From Paracyclopina nana (Eukaryota; Arthropoda; Copepoda; Cyclopoida; Cyclopettidae): a stretch of 64,000 nt of DNA. Below the pieces are notes generated by a model, which was not told the DNA's origin, did not search any database, and saw nothing but the letters and a program-made list of their open reading frames with translations. Shown piece by piece: positions 14,245 to 27,469 of the stretch (within the stretch, counting starts at the first letter, position 1; the number at the start of each line of letters is the position of its first letter). The position numbers and the translations under genes are program-made. The DNA lies in NCBI GenBank assembly GCA_019096065.1, contig JAGUCH010000008.1, positions 4,283,001 to 4,347,000 on the forward strand. Direction: 5' to 3'.

Positions 14245-15613
14245 ATGCCAGGCCTACTATTACTGCTTGCCCCAAACGATGACTGGAGCCCCTTTGTGCC
14301 CAGAAAGCTGCAAGAATGCAACGACGTGGAAATGAACCCCGGCCCCAAAACTGACCAATCTGTGAGCCCAAAGAAGAAAAGCAGCAAAATCAACGCTAAT
14401 GCTATCAGTGTGAACGAAAATAGGGACAGCATGCCCGTCCAGGATTTGCCAAGAGTAAAGAAACTTGGTATGACTATCGATTTAATGTGCTGCATTATTT
14501 TTGAGTCTTTTAGCTGGGTCAGCATTTTTTCATGTAACATAAAGACAACATAGTTTCCATGGTTTTTTGCCAGACAAGCTAAGTTAGGGTAATACATTTT
14601 GCATATTCATAAAAAGTTTGCAAAATGAAAAGGGGACAACAGCCCATTTGACAACATAGTTTTTTCTCTATTTACCATATATGCATAATGAAAACAATTG
14701 CAAGATATCACGCGATATAATCCTAGGCTGAAACTCTTTTTTGTATTATGCACAGAGGAGGACTTTGCGACCCTTACAACTCTAATTTCCAACTTGGACA
14801 CGTCCATGTCTACATTATTAGAAACTATAGAGGAAATGAAGCCAGTCTATGTGCACGCCTTGAAACTCATGAGCACAGCCAATCAGCCAACTGCGGACCA
14901 AAAGAATAATCTCGTTTTCTATGGGCTTCCTCCCGAGCCTTTGGAAAGCCAAATGGAAAAGGAGCCAGAGTTCTGCAGAGACATCCTGGAAACCAGGATC
15001 AAAATGATCTTCAGAGAGTATCTCAAGATCTCCAGAGATATTCCCTTCGCAACTGTGTACAGGTTCACCACAGCCAATGCTGACCCAGATGAGGTAATGC
15101 AACTATTAGCGAGCTTTCTAATTTCAATACGCATCGCTTTTGTCAGGTGAGGCCAATCATTGCGACCTTCAGAAGCGTGAGAGACAAAGAGAACATACTG
15201 AGACATACTTCTTCATCCAAAATATTGAAACAAAAGGGTATCTTTGTGACTGAAGACTTTAGCAGCAAGCAACAAATGCCAAAAGGAGGGAGGAAAATCG
15301 CTCAATCGGACGTAAGCTTGCATTTTCAATCGATTTTTCTGGGTAATAAAAATTCTGCTCATACATTTAGACTCTGAAAATTGCTGAGGAGAAGATCAAA
15401 AAGACTTTGAAGAAAACGCCTGCGATTGACCAGTCTGTTGACAATGGCATGCAATCAGATTCCAATGGCAGGAGCAATTTGCCAGCCTCTGATTCCAGGC
15501 TGAACCTGGAATCTTCAGCAGGTTTATCAGACAGAATGAGCAGTTGCAACTCTGACTATGCGCCCTCAAGCAATTCAGGCAATTCTTCAAGTGGGGCATT
15601 CACAGATGACTAA
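14245..15613 (+). CDS. Spliced ORF1p-like protein with an N-terminal 2A-type motif
   Basis: Four exons (14245-14467, 14756-15093, 15147-15311, 15371-15613) join in phase to 322 aa. Residues 1-10 are hydrophobic (MPGLLLLLAP). Residues 27-34 are DVEMNPGP, a perfect match to the 2A ribosome-skipping consensus D(V/I)ExNPGP. After a basic Ser/Lys-rich stretch comes a helical segment (75-120). Then there is an RNA-binding region like the RRM-type core of L1/CR1 ORF1 proteins: NNLVFYGLPPE (124-135), RPIIATFRSVRDKENIL (189-205) and GIFVTEDFS (218-226). The tail is Ser/Asn-rich. Real introns and a polyadenylation signal, and no reverse transcriptase or poly(A) tail nearby, argue for a host gene derived from a retroelement rather than a live element. 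If 2A works, translation would release a 33-residue leader and a separate 289-residue protein starting at Pro34. If it fails, the leader may act as a signal peptide. Function is unknown. Confidence 0.72.
14323..14346 (+). other. 2A-type translational recoding motif
   Basis: Codons for D-V-E-M-N-P-G-P with the predicted break between Gly33 and Pro34. It is preceded by a short LQECN context and a hydrophobic leader. N-terminal 2A sequences joined to leucine-rich leaders are known from ORF1 proteins of APE-type non-LTR retrotransposons and from some sea urchin genes, where they act as alternative signal sequences. Confidence 0.7.
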
Positions 15614-16351
15614 AAAAGTATACGATATTCGCGAAGGAAAAAAGTTTATTTTTGGTGCTTTCGCTGTTAAGTTGTGCGCATAATTACGTAATTGTAGCCT
15701 AGTTGCTTCGTACAAAATAGGCAATAAAAGTGCCTTTAAAAATGACGCCGTTGAGATTTTCTCGTGTCGACAAGAATTAGTGGTAGTTTGAGACAAATAG
15801 TACATGACTTTGCCATACTGAAGCTATTATTTTTTTGGAAGAAAAAAGGAGGATATCATAAAGCTATGGATCAATTGACATGCTATATGCTACCAATATC
15901 AGTTGGTGGAACACTTTTCCTTCTTCCACAAAACCTTTATTTTTCATCGAAAGAAACAGTCGCAATTATCTTCAGACAAGGTTTATTTTTGGTTTTGTAT
16001 GTTTTTTGTCAGCAGCAGCGTGTGAGTCATAATTATTGTTAATATTAGCTGAATCATTGTGCTCTAATTAATGTAGACCGTACTAATGATGGTATTAATA
16101 ATGCGCATTGGTTTTTTCCATAAGTGTCCAAGCTTTAAAATAACTTTTTATAGCATATTTAGAGAGATATGAAGTGGGGAAAAGTACGAGTGAAATATCA
16201 TCAAAGATGTCACTGGAAAATAGAAGAAGTAGCGTATCAAGCGAAAAAATAACACTTTCTCATGTCGAGAACCTTTTCCGAATGAAGCAGTAACCAGGCT
16301 AAATGATTTCACAATTATGATATATCACTCTCTAATTATAAGTCAGTAGTT
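15614..16351. other. Intergenic region between convergent genes
   Basis: An AATAAA at 15723-15728 suits the 3' end of the ORF1p-like gene. The rest is AT-rich with no recognised gene; it should include the 3' UTR of MICAL. Confidence 0.4.
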
Positions 16352-19300
16352 TTATGCAGTTGATGAAGTGTAGAGGAAATCAAGTGACAATTTCCTCGTC
16401 ATGGGCAACATTCGCAGGCCTTTGGCCTTCATTTGGACCTCAATGTCCTGGTCTTCTTTCTGGTACCTTTTCTTATCTCGCTCCAACATATTTTGAAGCA
16501 TCTCCCTTTGCTCAGCTATGGATAGCAGTTCTTGAAGAATGTGAGCCTCCCTTGCAACACTGTCGGTAGATCTACTATCGAGCAAGAGGTGCTCACGTAA
16601 CTCAGCCTCCAGCCTTCCAGATTTGTCCTCAAGCTCAAGTTGCTTGGCTTGCACCAGCAACTCCTGCTCGTGTCTGACTAAAGCATTTTTCTCTGCGAGC
16701 AAATGAAACCAGGCCTGTAGCAGCTCAGGGTTATCGTTTTCCTCAAAATCATTGCTTTCCCCCCTCAAACACTTTTCAGCCTCTATGCCTTTATCCTCGA
16801 GCTCTTTGTGCATGACATCCAGCTCCTCAAGTTGCCTCTGAATTTCCTGAGCTTTCCTCACTCTTTTCAAGTGAGCCACCCTGGCAGCTCTTTTGGCACT
16901 TTTCCCTCCTCGTTTCATGAGCTTTTCCAATATCTCTGGAGGCACTTGGTTGCCATTGATGAAGTTGAGTGAGCTTTCTCCGGAAGTGTTGGGCTCATCT
17001 TCATTGAGATCACTGAGGCTTTCTTCAGAGGCTGTTCTCGTAATGGTGATTTTCCTGGAGAGTGGCACTGGTGGCGTCGAGGGATGAGATGCTTTCATGC
17101 TCAGCCTGGAATCTCTTCTGTTCAGCAGGTTCGTTTTTGAGTCTTCGTGGCCGTTGGCATTGGGACTCTTCTTGTTACCCTGCTTGAGGAACTTCATGAA
17201 TGTGTCACTCCTGCTTTTCCTACTCTCGGAATTGCACGACGGAGGTGAGCTGAGGCTGTCCTCAGGAGAGGCCATTCTCGTGTTGGAGTTGCCTCTGAAA
17301 ATTCCAGAGATGGCTTGCATCAAAGACTTCTTGTTGTTGGTATTGCTTGAGCTCTGCAGCTTGGATTTGGCAGGACTATTGGGCAAAGACAGTCCGTCCT
17401 CAGATGAGATGATCCCGTCCAATTTGTCGATGCTGATGGACTGAGGCATGCTTTTAATATCATTTCCCATGGGATTGGACGAAATGCCATCGATGGAGTT
17501 GGAAGCTGGCAGTTTGTTGACTTTCACTTGATTTCGTGAGACAGGAATGCCAAACTTGGCTGGATCTGTCAAAGGTGTGGCTGGCAGTGAAACTACTGGT
17601 GGAGGCTCTGTCATGGCCCTCAGCGGAGTTCTAGGGAAAGCAGGAGCGGACTGGTTAAGCTCCGATGGAATTGGAATAGACGATGAAGGCACAGCCACTC
17701 GTGTTCTCCGTGTCCTCGGCTTGTTCGCGCTATGGCTCAAAATCATGTCGTGAATAACGCTACTCTGTTTCCTCTTTAGGCTGTTGAACTTGGCCAGCCT
17801 TTCGATGGGATTCTGCTCCTTGTAGATTCTCATGATCTCGTCATCGGTCAACTTGACGCCACACTGCTTTTGGATGAAAGACTTTTCACTCTCAGTGGGC
17901 GAACATAAAGCATCAATGTCTGGTGTGGAGTTGGCCAGAGGTTCAAGGCTGTGCTCAAAAGCCTGCTCGAAATCCTCCTCGTCGTCAGCCAAAGGAATAT
18001 TTTCAGACCCGTTCAAGTCCTCTGGATTGAGACTGAGGTCATTAGCAGGTGTTTTGTAGTTGGCCTCGTCTTCGAAAGTTGTTTCGTTGCAGGACTCGAA
18101 AGTTGTCTTGTCATGCTCTTCATCATTGGTGGCAGCTATGTAAATATCAGGGATTGGGGGAATTGGGGGAGGCTGCTCCTCGTTTGGCGACTCACTGGAG
18201 CTTGACGAGGAGCTGCTAATCGATGCGGTGTCGTCTGCTTTTTTTGGCTCCTCTACAACATCCGGAATCGGAATGGACTCGACCTCTTTAAAGTCCTCGA
18301 TCTTAGCTTCCTCGGGTTTGTCAGATACAGAATTGCTTAGGATGTTATTCAACGAAACTCCATTGGACATCGTTGGCTGGAAGTTGAATTTTTGGTGGCT
18401 AAAAATGACAGCTGGACTCTTGAGTGGGCTCGTGATAAGTGGGTCAGTCGAGACTGATTTCAGCCCAGAGTTCATGGTGGTTCGCTTCATAAAATACTCC
18501 ATTTCAGTGGAAGGTTTGTCCGCAGGTTTCAGCAGCTTTTGCTGGTTGGAAAGTCGATCCATGAGAGACTTGAGCCTGTTGTCAATCTCCGACTTTTCCA
18601 CCGTTTTGGCCGGGTTGCTTGAACTTGCAGCACTATTGTCAGCCGTGCTCACCCAATGCTTCTTCAGGTTAAAAGCTCGTTGAGTTGAACGGCCGACATA
18701 AATGGAGCTAGAGGAATTAGAATTGGTCGTTTTGGCCAAGTCCTCCACCAGATTTGGGGTCTTGTACTGGAATCTCGTGGCGGAGAATACGGTTGGTTTG
18801 GGAGCTGTGTTTGCCTCGATGATATCCTCAGGATATCTTCTCATGCCAGGGACTTCTGGACTGCCAGGATCCACGTTGATGCGAGGCACTTCCAATTCCT
18901 TGTGGAATGGATTTGGCCGGCCCTCAGAGTCGGTAAAGTCACACTCTGAATTGGACTCGGATCCAGAAAACTCTAGACTATTTTTGGACTTTTCAGACTC
19001 GGATTCATCGTCATCGGAGGAGCTGCTGGCATCACTGCTGTCAGAGCTGTCATCTTCAGAATCGTCGTCGTCATCATCATAATTGTCAGAGCTGGATTTC
19101 ACCTTTTTCTTGTGATGTGGACATTTCTTCCTTTTACTACCAATTGGGTTCAACGGCACTGCCAACTTGATGTTGGAGCAACCCTCTTCCAATTCAGAGT
19201 CAGTGCTGACGGATTCGTATTCACTGTCCTCGTAATCAGCATCAGCTTCATCGTCGTCCTCAGAGGAGCTGAAAAAGATGGCAAAATATACATCTAGTGA

Positions 19301-22300
19301 TCCAAGCAAGGCTTTAAAAAAAACGTGATGAGGAGAGAAAATCAAAATTTACTTACATGCTTGAAATGTAAGTGAAATGAAAAACAAATCCATGCGAGAT
19401 GAGGAGGAGAATGAATGGAAAATGAAAACTAAATTAGGCTACACAGAAAATAAAAAATATGTAAGGCGGAAATGAGAGAACAATTAATGAGAAATCGAAA
19501 CCGATCAACCGAAACTAATTAGTGCATGCAGAAATTCAGAAAATTCACTAACTACTAAAAAATTGGCTTGCCACGAATTTACCTGTGATCCTTGACATTG
19601 TCATACTGCGACTTCTCCTCTCCTTCGGATATGTTTCGAATATCATCGTACCGCTTCAACCACTCCTTCTGCAGCTGCCTCGCCTCTTTGGCAGTGAGAG
19701 GTCGGTCAGCTTTGTCCTCAGTGCCATTTTCTTCCTCGAGGTCACTGTCGAGGTCGGTGACATCATCCTCACTGGTGTTGATATCTTCCTCATTCTCCAA
19801 AACGAGAGAATTGCCAAAGTTTTGCTCAGTCCACTCATCCTCATCCATGATGCTCGGAGGCTGCGAATCCTGGTTGATGGAGGCCTCAAACTCGGCCCTT
19901 TCTGGAGTGGCTCCTCTCTTGGAGTCAAACCTAGCCATATGGTGATTAATGTACGAGTTCTTGGAGCTCCACTCCTGGTTGGTTCGGTGCAACAGCTCAG
20001 AGTATTTTCGCTTTTCTGCATCCTTGATTTCGTCCGCTTTCTTCCTGTATCGGTACTTTTCAAGGGCATTTTCGGTGGAGTGGGGAATGCAAAAGAACCT
20101 GCCACTGAAAGGGGTGTTGTCCCTGTGGTACACATAGGAGCCCAAACGAAGCAAAATGTTGCAATAATCACATCGAAAGCATGATCTATGGAAAAATTTG
20201 CCCTCTGCTGACATCCTCTCCACCACGTAGACTCTTTTCTTGCAGAAATGACAATTCTCGGAGGATGAACCAGAGCCTAACGATGACTTTTTCCGCAGCC
20301 TCTCCACAGCGTCAGTTTCCTCGATGACTTCTGGAGTGCCATCTTTCCTTGACATCTCTTCAGCCATCGCTGACACTCGATTTGAGCCACGTTCACCCGT
20401 CTCCAAAGTGGAGCCTTCTCTGAGCTTCTTTTGGAGCCTTGCTAAACCGGCATCAATGGCGGAGAACCGGTCCTTTTTCTCTGAGCCATCGGAATTCTCC
20501 AATTTGCCCTTCATGATATTGAACTTGTCCTGGAAGGCAGCCTTGGACCATTTTGGCACTTTGTCCTTCTTCACGGTATCCGGAGTGGCGTTGTTGATCA
20601 CGAGCTTCTCTTCAATGTTTTTGATATACCAATCATCCTTGTCAATTTTACCAATTGCTCTTTTTAGTTCTTTGGGCTTTTTGTTCTCGCGATATTTCGC
20701 AAGGCTGTTTTCTCCGGATCGACGCTTGGCATCCCTCCCAGTTGCAAGTTGCTCTATGACTTTGTAGCGTTCCTCATCTTTGATGGATTTCCTGCTGGAA
20801 CTGCTAATGGCTGCCTTTTTCTTGTCATTTGCAGAAGCTTCCGCCCTCTGCATCAAATTGAGAAGCCTTTTTCGGTTAGCCGACCGGTTAAGCCGGGCAG
20901 TCTCGCTCACGTTCTCCTTGTTGTTGGACTCGGCTTGATGCAGCAGCTGGTCAATGTCTTCTTTGGTGGTGTCATGGAAATTGGACCTTCGCTGCTTCTT
21001 CGCTGCCTTCTTGGCCACCATTTGCCCAATGGTGAGCTTTTCGTCCTCTGGGATTCCCTCCAAGATGGACAAGGCTGGAATCTCCCTCCGAAAGCATTCG
21101 TAGACTTGCGAGAGGTACGACATCATGGTTAGCTTGTCCGGGATCTTGGAGATGTTGGCCAATTCCGAGGCCTTGATCACAGGTGAAATGCTGAGCTCTT
21201 GCTCGAGGATGTCAAATGCCAATTGGAGGTTCTCCTCGCCCTCCTTGGCATCCAACGTATGGAAGTCTAACAAATCAGGTCGGTATCTGAAGAAAACAAA
21301 TCTTTAATCGAATCCTGAGACATTTATGAAAACAAGAGTAATATGTACCTGTGAATAATTGCACACAAAGCGAGGCCGTTTTGAAAGGATGTGGTCATGT
21401 CGCTGATTACGATTTTTTCATAAGTCTCGACCTGCTTGGCCAACCAGGTCAAAAGTGTGTCTGGACTCACGGTGCTCTCTTTACGCTTCCGGCCTCCGGA
21501 GGCTGCTGAGGAGGCTGAGGCCGATTGGCCGGCATTGTTCAGCTCCTCTTGCAATTGACTAGGATTATCCGTATCGACCAGGTGAGTGACTTGATGAGGT
21601 GATAGCAATTTGGTATTGAGGTTGGGATATCGGGTCCGTGGGTCCACTGTGTAGGACGCGAAATCCTTGGACGTATTTTCGGGGGTGGCCTGAGCCAGTA
21701 GCCGGTAAATAGACTCTCTCTCAGCCAATGCCTCGAGTAATGACACTTTGCCTGCAAAATTTCGCATTAGCATATGAGAGGGAAAACAAACAAGGGGTTG
21801 GCATGGTTGATTGCATCATTAAAAGAGAAAACTCGTACCTGAGGCCAAAGTTCTCATAAGCCATACTGCATCGAGGCCGCCAAAGAAACCTCGAGGGCAG
21901 CCGGTGCCAGTGGGCCAAAAAGGCTCCAAAAGGCTGTCCCCAACAAGGCAAGTCAATAATCGATGTCCGTGACGTTCAATGACTCGACAAGAGTTTTCAG
22001 CCTGAAAAGAAAAGTTTCTCTTTGTAACAACAATGCGGCTTATAGTACACTTTCTGGCATAGCAATGTTTAAATGTTTCTGCACTGTTACTGTGAGAACA
22101 ATGAAGTGACAGTTTCCACAGATTTTCACACACAGGTAGTGTGACCTTTCCACTTTATTCTAGGAGATGAGGATTGCAACGAAAAATGCGCATTTTTAAT
22201 TTGCTTCCCAGAGCAATGAGTGGAATACAAATAGTGGATAACCTTTAAACTTTCCACGCGCATGTTAACTAGATTTCCATTTGCTAGTGGACATCATCAT

Positions 22301-24643
22301 GATGATGATGTGGCAGAAAATATCGCCTCAATCGCCGTTTGCATGTACAGTGTCATTTTTTTGATTTCCTGATCAGGAGCAACAAAAAAGGTATATTTGT
22401 GTTCATACCTGAAACATGGAAGTGAAGTCAAACATGGCAACGTCTGGTTTCCCGTAGTGATTGACAGCAAAATCTAAATGTGGCATTTTGTAATTGGTGG
22501 CGTAATCCGCCGCCTCTCGTGCATATTCGAACAATTTCTCCTGGTTGATGTTATCCGCACTCAGGAGCTTCATTGTGTCCGCCTCGTTCCCGATGATAAC
22601 TCCTTTGTCAATCAAACTCTGTTTTTTTGCAGTCATGACGAAATAATGAGTCTCGTCTCTGTAGTAGACTATGTTTTCCAAATCCACGCCCTTGGCCTCA
22701 TAAAGGTCATTGAAGAATTTCTGATTGAAAATAAACGCAACACCGGATATTTCCTCGATTTGGCTCTCGGCTTCGGAATGCCTGCAAAAAAATTGATTTA
22801 GTCCAATCTACAAAGTTGTGAAATAATTTTCATTGTTTCAAAGGAAAGCTCAATTTGGCTCGTCATTCGCAGAACGACGACCCCATTTTCTCTGCTGTTA
22901 TCTTGAGAAATTTTGCACATGGCAAAGCACACCGGCCGCGTTTTATTGCTCAGTGTCATCAAAAATAGGAGAAGGAAGAAAATCTGCTGATGTGATGCAA
23001 AGTGTTGCTAAATGATGCAATTAACTGTAAATTAGCTTTTGCGGAAAATGAAGAAGGAGTTATGATGATAATTTAGGAAAAGGTGGTTTTTCTAAGTGGC
23101 AACACCTGCCGTCATTCCAAACATTAATGCACGAAACATTAGACTGCTATTGCTGGGATCAACGTACAGCTTCTTGGGAAATTCGCCAAAAAATGTCTCA
23201 TTTAACTGAAAAATTACATCGACTACTTTAATGTGGGAATGTAAATCGGATGTCAGACATTTGACGAGGCTCTTATAATTATACAACAAGTAGCGAAAGA
23301 AATATTATGATAATTTCAACGTTTCCCAGCTCCACAGGAGTTTTAGAGGGAGGCCCCAACTGAAATATTCTGAATTCCAAAATATCATTTTGGAGTGAAA
23401 ACAAAATGCAGCAGGCACCAAATTGAGAAATTCATGCATGTATATGGAGTACCACAATGGACTTTAGGGGTTACTTAGATTTCCCAGAAGGTTTTTTGCG
23501 GCTGAGAGAAATAGAAACTTGATATGTGCGCAGCCTACCTGTTAATAAAGTTGGCAGTGATGGCAATGGCTAATTTTCCTCGGAATTCCTTTCGTTTGAA
23601 GCCCCGCAAGGTGTTTCTTTTCCCATCGGCGCCAATAAGACAATCAAATTCGTACTGGGACACTGGATGGTCCTCGGGCTCAATTTTCGCCTTCCATCCG
23701 ATTTCTGCATCCTGAGGCTCGACCAGGTCTTCGAAGCCGCAATTTTCAAAGACCTCCACACCCATGAGCAAGGCCACTTTGAGAAGGATGCATTGCAAAG
23801 CGCGAATTGAAATGTGATCAATGGCACCCGCGCAGAATTTGCCAAAGAACTTCTTGGCTCCGAGGCCGCGGAGGTCATGTATGTTGTAAGGCCACAAATG
23901 GAGTACGTTATTTCGACTAAAACGATCACGTTTCTCAACCACAACAACTTTTGCACCTGAAATAAATTTCACATCATCATAATAAAATTGAGGCTTTTTC
24001 TTTGTGTACTTGCACGGAATGGAAAATGTAAAGCGAAGCAGTGCTTTCCTTTGAAGGCTCCTTAACTACGAAAAGCAACAATAGACAGTAATTTACTTCA
24101 TTGAGAGTAGCTAATCCTAATCTGGGTTATCGAAAGAGCTCGCATGTGAAGTGGTCATATGTCACATTTCTCAAGAGCACCTAAGATCGAGGGGCTGAGT
24201 AAAAATAATAATTTCTTAGATCACTCACCCAACAGCTGAGCTTCAATTGCAGTTCGAAGGCCGCAAGGTCCAGCTCCGATGACCAGGATTCGTTGACCTG
24301 CGCAAGCTTTCCCCTTCATGTAGACCTTGTGCGAAGCTCTCTTGTCGAATTTGGCCCACAAGGCCATGGCCTTCCATGAGGTGAGCTTGGACTTGAGCTT
24401 CGGGTAGAAGTGGGGCCATTCTTGGGGCTTGAGCCTCAGAATGTCACACAGGTACTGAAAGGTCCTCAGGATCGATTTGAGGGTGTTGGCCTGGCTGATG
24501 AAGTGGTCGAACACTTCGTTGGCCAGCTCGATGTCGATGTTCATGCTTTGCGTCCTGGTGAGTATTTTCGAGGCTGCGGCCTCATAGTGATGCTGGTCCT
24601 CGTCCTCACTTTTCTTGGCCCTCTTTTTGCTTGAGTCAGACAT
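16352..24643 (-). CDS. Mical: MICAL: F-actin monooxygenase with CH, LIM and bMERB domains
   Basis: Seven exons: 24643-24229, 23956-23539, 22781-22409, 22001-21839, 21751-21349, 21286-19583 and 19268-16352. All are in phase and total 2130 aa. MICAL oxidises methionines on actin and so dismantles filaments downstream of semaphorin-plexin signalling. The FAD monooxygenase has [10 protein letters not shown] (GxGxxG, residues 123-128), [57 protein letters not shown]-like sequence and [23 protein letters not shown] domain (about 556-660) spans the exon 5-6 junction. One LIM domain (about 934-990) has the Cys/His set CHFC...[10 protein letters not shown]...FFCIPH. A long acidic, Ser-rich low-complexity middle follows. 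The C-terminus is a coiled-coil bMERB domain (Rab-binding, about 1942-2115). An in-frame Met also exists at 24685. The last exon is 2.9 kb without an intron. Vertebrate MICALs have the same domain order. Confidence 0.95.
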
Positions 24644-24685
24644 GTTGGAGGCCCAGGTGCTCTGAAAGTGTGGGAGGAGGAACAC

Positions 24686-27469
24686 TTTTTAGTATATATC
24701 GATTTTTGTTTTTATTAGATCGCATTATAACGAGTAAAACCGGACTGCAGTGTTGGCTTTTATCCAATCGATTCCAGACTCAAAAACGAGAGGAGATCTA
24801 TGCCCTTTTTTCGTGGCTGTCAATAAAGCTACATATTACATATGTAGAAAGCTTCAACTTTTCCTATGCAGAAAAAGGCGGAGTGCATTATTCGGCCTTG
24901 CTCGGCAAGTTTTGGAAAATGAAGTCGCGACGTGAAGTTGTGACAGGTGAAAGGTGATGGAGCGCAAATTCATTTTCGTAATAGCAGTCTTCGTCTTCTT
25001 TTAGCCAGGGTGTTTTTTCCATTCACAGAAAAATACCTTAGCATAACAAATTGCATGATATACAGGGAGAAACGCAATCCACCCCTCAATATTGTGTAGA
25101 CACTATGCTATAAGGTAGCAGCACTCTGCATGATTTGTAAAAGTGTTACTGCCTCAACACAACATATTGCAATGGATCATGCATGTAAGCATACGAGCTC
25201 ATGTGTGTGCACACCACAAATAACAACATGGTATACGCAGGACTGAGCCTACTTTCGATGTAAGACTAGAAGCTCCGCTTAATTTGCCCCTTAGGGATCA
25301 AAAATTTGACACTGCAAAGGAGCAGAAAAACTGGCTTAACGACGGACAAATGAAGCCCGAAAAGAGGTCATGGCATTTTGCAACGCAACTGGGAGGGAAT
25401 TGCAGAATTTGGGCCCAAAAATACTAGTGTACACGCTTAGGAGTGAACATGAAAAACCTTTTTTAGCATTCCATTTTTGAAGCTAAATTATGGCTTTCGC
25501 TCAGTGTGCGCTCTACAGCTAAATGTGTGAGTCATGCTTGCTGATAGCATGAGCTTTTTTCGCAACAAGTTCAGCGCAGGACTTTTATGCACTATTGGAT
25601 GCTTCCTTAGCAAATTTAGCGTGAAGGCCAAAGTCTGCTAGTTCAGCTCTGCAGCTGTGGAGAACATTCTGACAAAGAAAAACAAAATGCTCTTCCCTCA
25701 TTTGTTAATGAACTTTTCAGACCTATTTAAAGTGAAATCAAACAAGTCTGATGTTTCTAGTATACATTGGCTATGTCAATTGCAATTTATGACACTTCAG
25801 TTAGCCGTCATCAAATAGGAAAAATAAACAACGAGTCGAGGTGCATCTGAGCAACTCTTTGTTAGCTATTTTTTAGCAGACAAAGAAGTCTTTTTTTTCC
25901 TTGGGTAAAAATGGGGAAGAAAAATCTTGACTTGAATTAGATTTGTTTACGTTTGTAGCAGAAGATCTTTGAACTGCACTGCATCAGCGATGCTGGAACG
26001 AGCACACTCTGAACATGAACTGATTGGTGTAACAGTTTCCACCTCAATGAAAAACCATTCATTTTAAATTCATGCGCAGGAGCCAAGCACAATAATTGTC
26101 AGAAAAAGCTTCACTTTTTATGATTCTTTGTTCTGAGCCAGCAAAAAAGATATCCTGCATGCCCAATTGATTAAATATGCTTTTTGCCTCATTAACCAGT
26201 TTTTTCCTCTATGAAAAAGTAGCAGAAAAAAGTGACTTTTCTGCATGGGTTTTTCGCACGTGGCCGTAGCAGGAGGGGAGTGAATCACTTATAATAAAGA
26301 AGATTGGGACAAAAATCAATATTTGCTCACAAAAAGCTTTATCCTCCCCTCATGAAGACACACTCAACGTCCAATTTATGTAGTTTCACCACAATTCACA
26401 TGCTTTAGGGCCTCACTTAAGTTTCACTTTGACACTTATGAAACGGAAAAACGACTGATAAAAAAAGAGATGACGAAGGCGTGGCTCTTTGTTTGACCAA
26501 AATCGAGAATAACACGATGGTCGTTAATAAACACAGCAGCAACAAAGAGCTGAAATTCCGCGATAATGAATTGTGATTGAAGCCAATCAAGGTGTGACCA
26601 AAACTGTTTTGCCAAGATTTCCAATTTCCACTGACTACTCACCTTGAAAATCTCAAGATGTCTTAGAAATGTACTAGGGTAACGTTTTTGGACATTACAT
26701 GTCCATTTTGGTCAACTGTTGATCACTTTGACGCCATGTTGGCAAAGGTTGTTTCCACGATTTCGCTCATTTTCAGCAGCACTGTGGGAATTTCAGTTCT
26801 TTTCAGAATCCCGTAGGAGGCGAATTTGATAACTGGCAGTTTTTGCTGATTTTTCTACTGCTACAACGTGACTGATCGAACAAATGCAAAGAATAGCTAA
26901 ACTCAATTAGTAACTCACTCCATTTGACGAATATTTTTCTTATGTACACAAATCTAGATAAAATTCATCTTATGTGCGTAAATATTTCGCGAAAATAAGC
27001 TTTTCCGTAAAAGTGATTGCCTTAAAATGTATTGCTCAGTTTGAAAAATCATCTCTGTACTTCTAGAAATAGCCTTCAATTGCTAGAAAACGCCAGAGTC
27101 AATGCTCTGATTTCGAGGTGCCAAAGTAACTCTAATCACTGAGAGTCTCGTCGTTTTTCTTTGAGCTTGGTATCGAGTCTCATTTTTGAGTCGAGAGCGT
27201 CATTTTTTAAGGCTACATATAGTGTAATAAGTTATAATAATATAATAAAAGCAAATTTAATACCGTCTAATTTCTTAAAAGTTGATTGAAATGAGTATTT
27301 TGTAAATGTTGCAGCAATTGAGGGGACATTTAAATGCTGAAATAAAATGTCCAGCTTTGTTAAGGATTAGATGAGCTTAATTTCGATCTAATTTTCATTT
27401 CAAAACACTATTTCGCGTTGATAATAATAAACTTGAAATCAGATTTGTAGGCGAAAACGTTGCTCGAAA
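24686..27469. other. Long intergenic region, no gene recognised
   Basis: About 2.8 kb between the divergent MICAL and BUD13 genes, therefore probably both promoters. The sequence is AT-rich with no coherent exon chain, tRNA or inverted repeat that I could see. A (TAA)n-like stretch occurs near 27235-27250. Confidence 0.4.

Noticed and set aside
19585-20184. 199-codon plus-strand frame
   Set aside because: Shadow of the MICAL exon that encodes the CH/LIM region.
22280-22305. CATCATCATGATGATGATG palindrome as an operator
   Set aside because: Simple-sequence palindrome inside a MICAL intron with no regulatory context.
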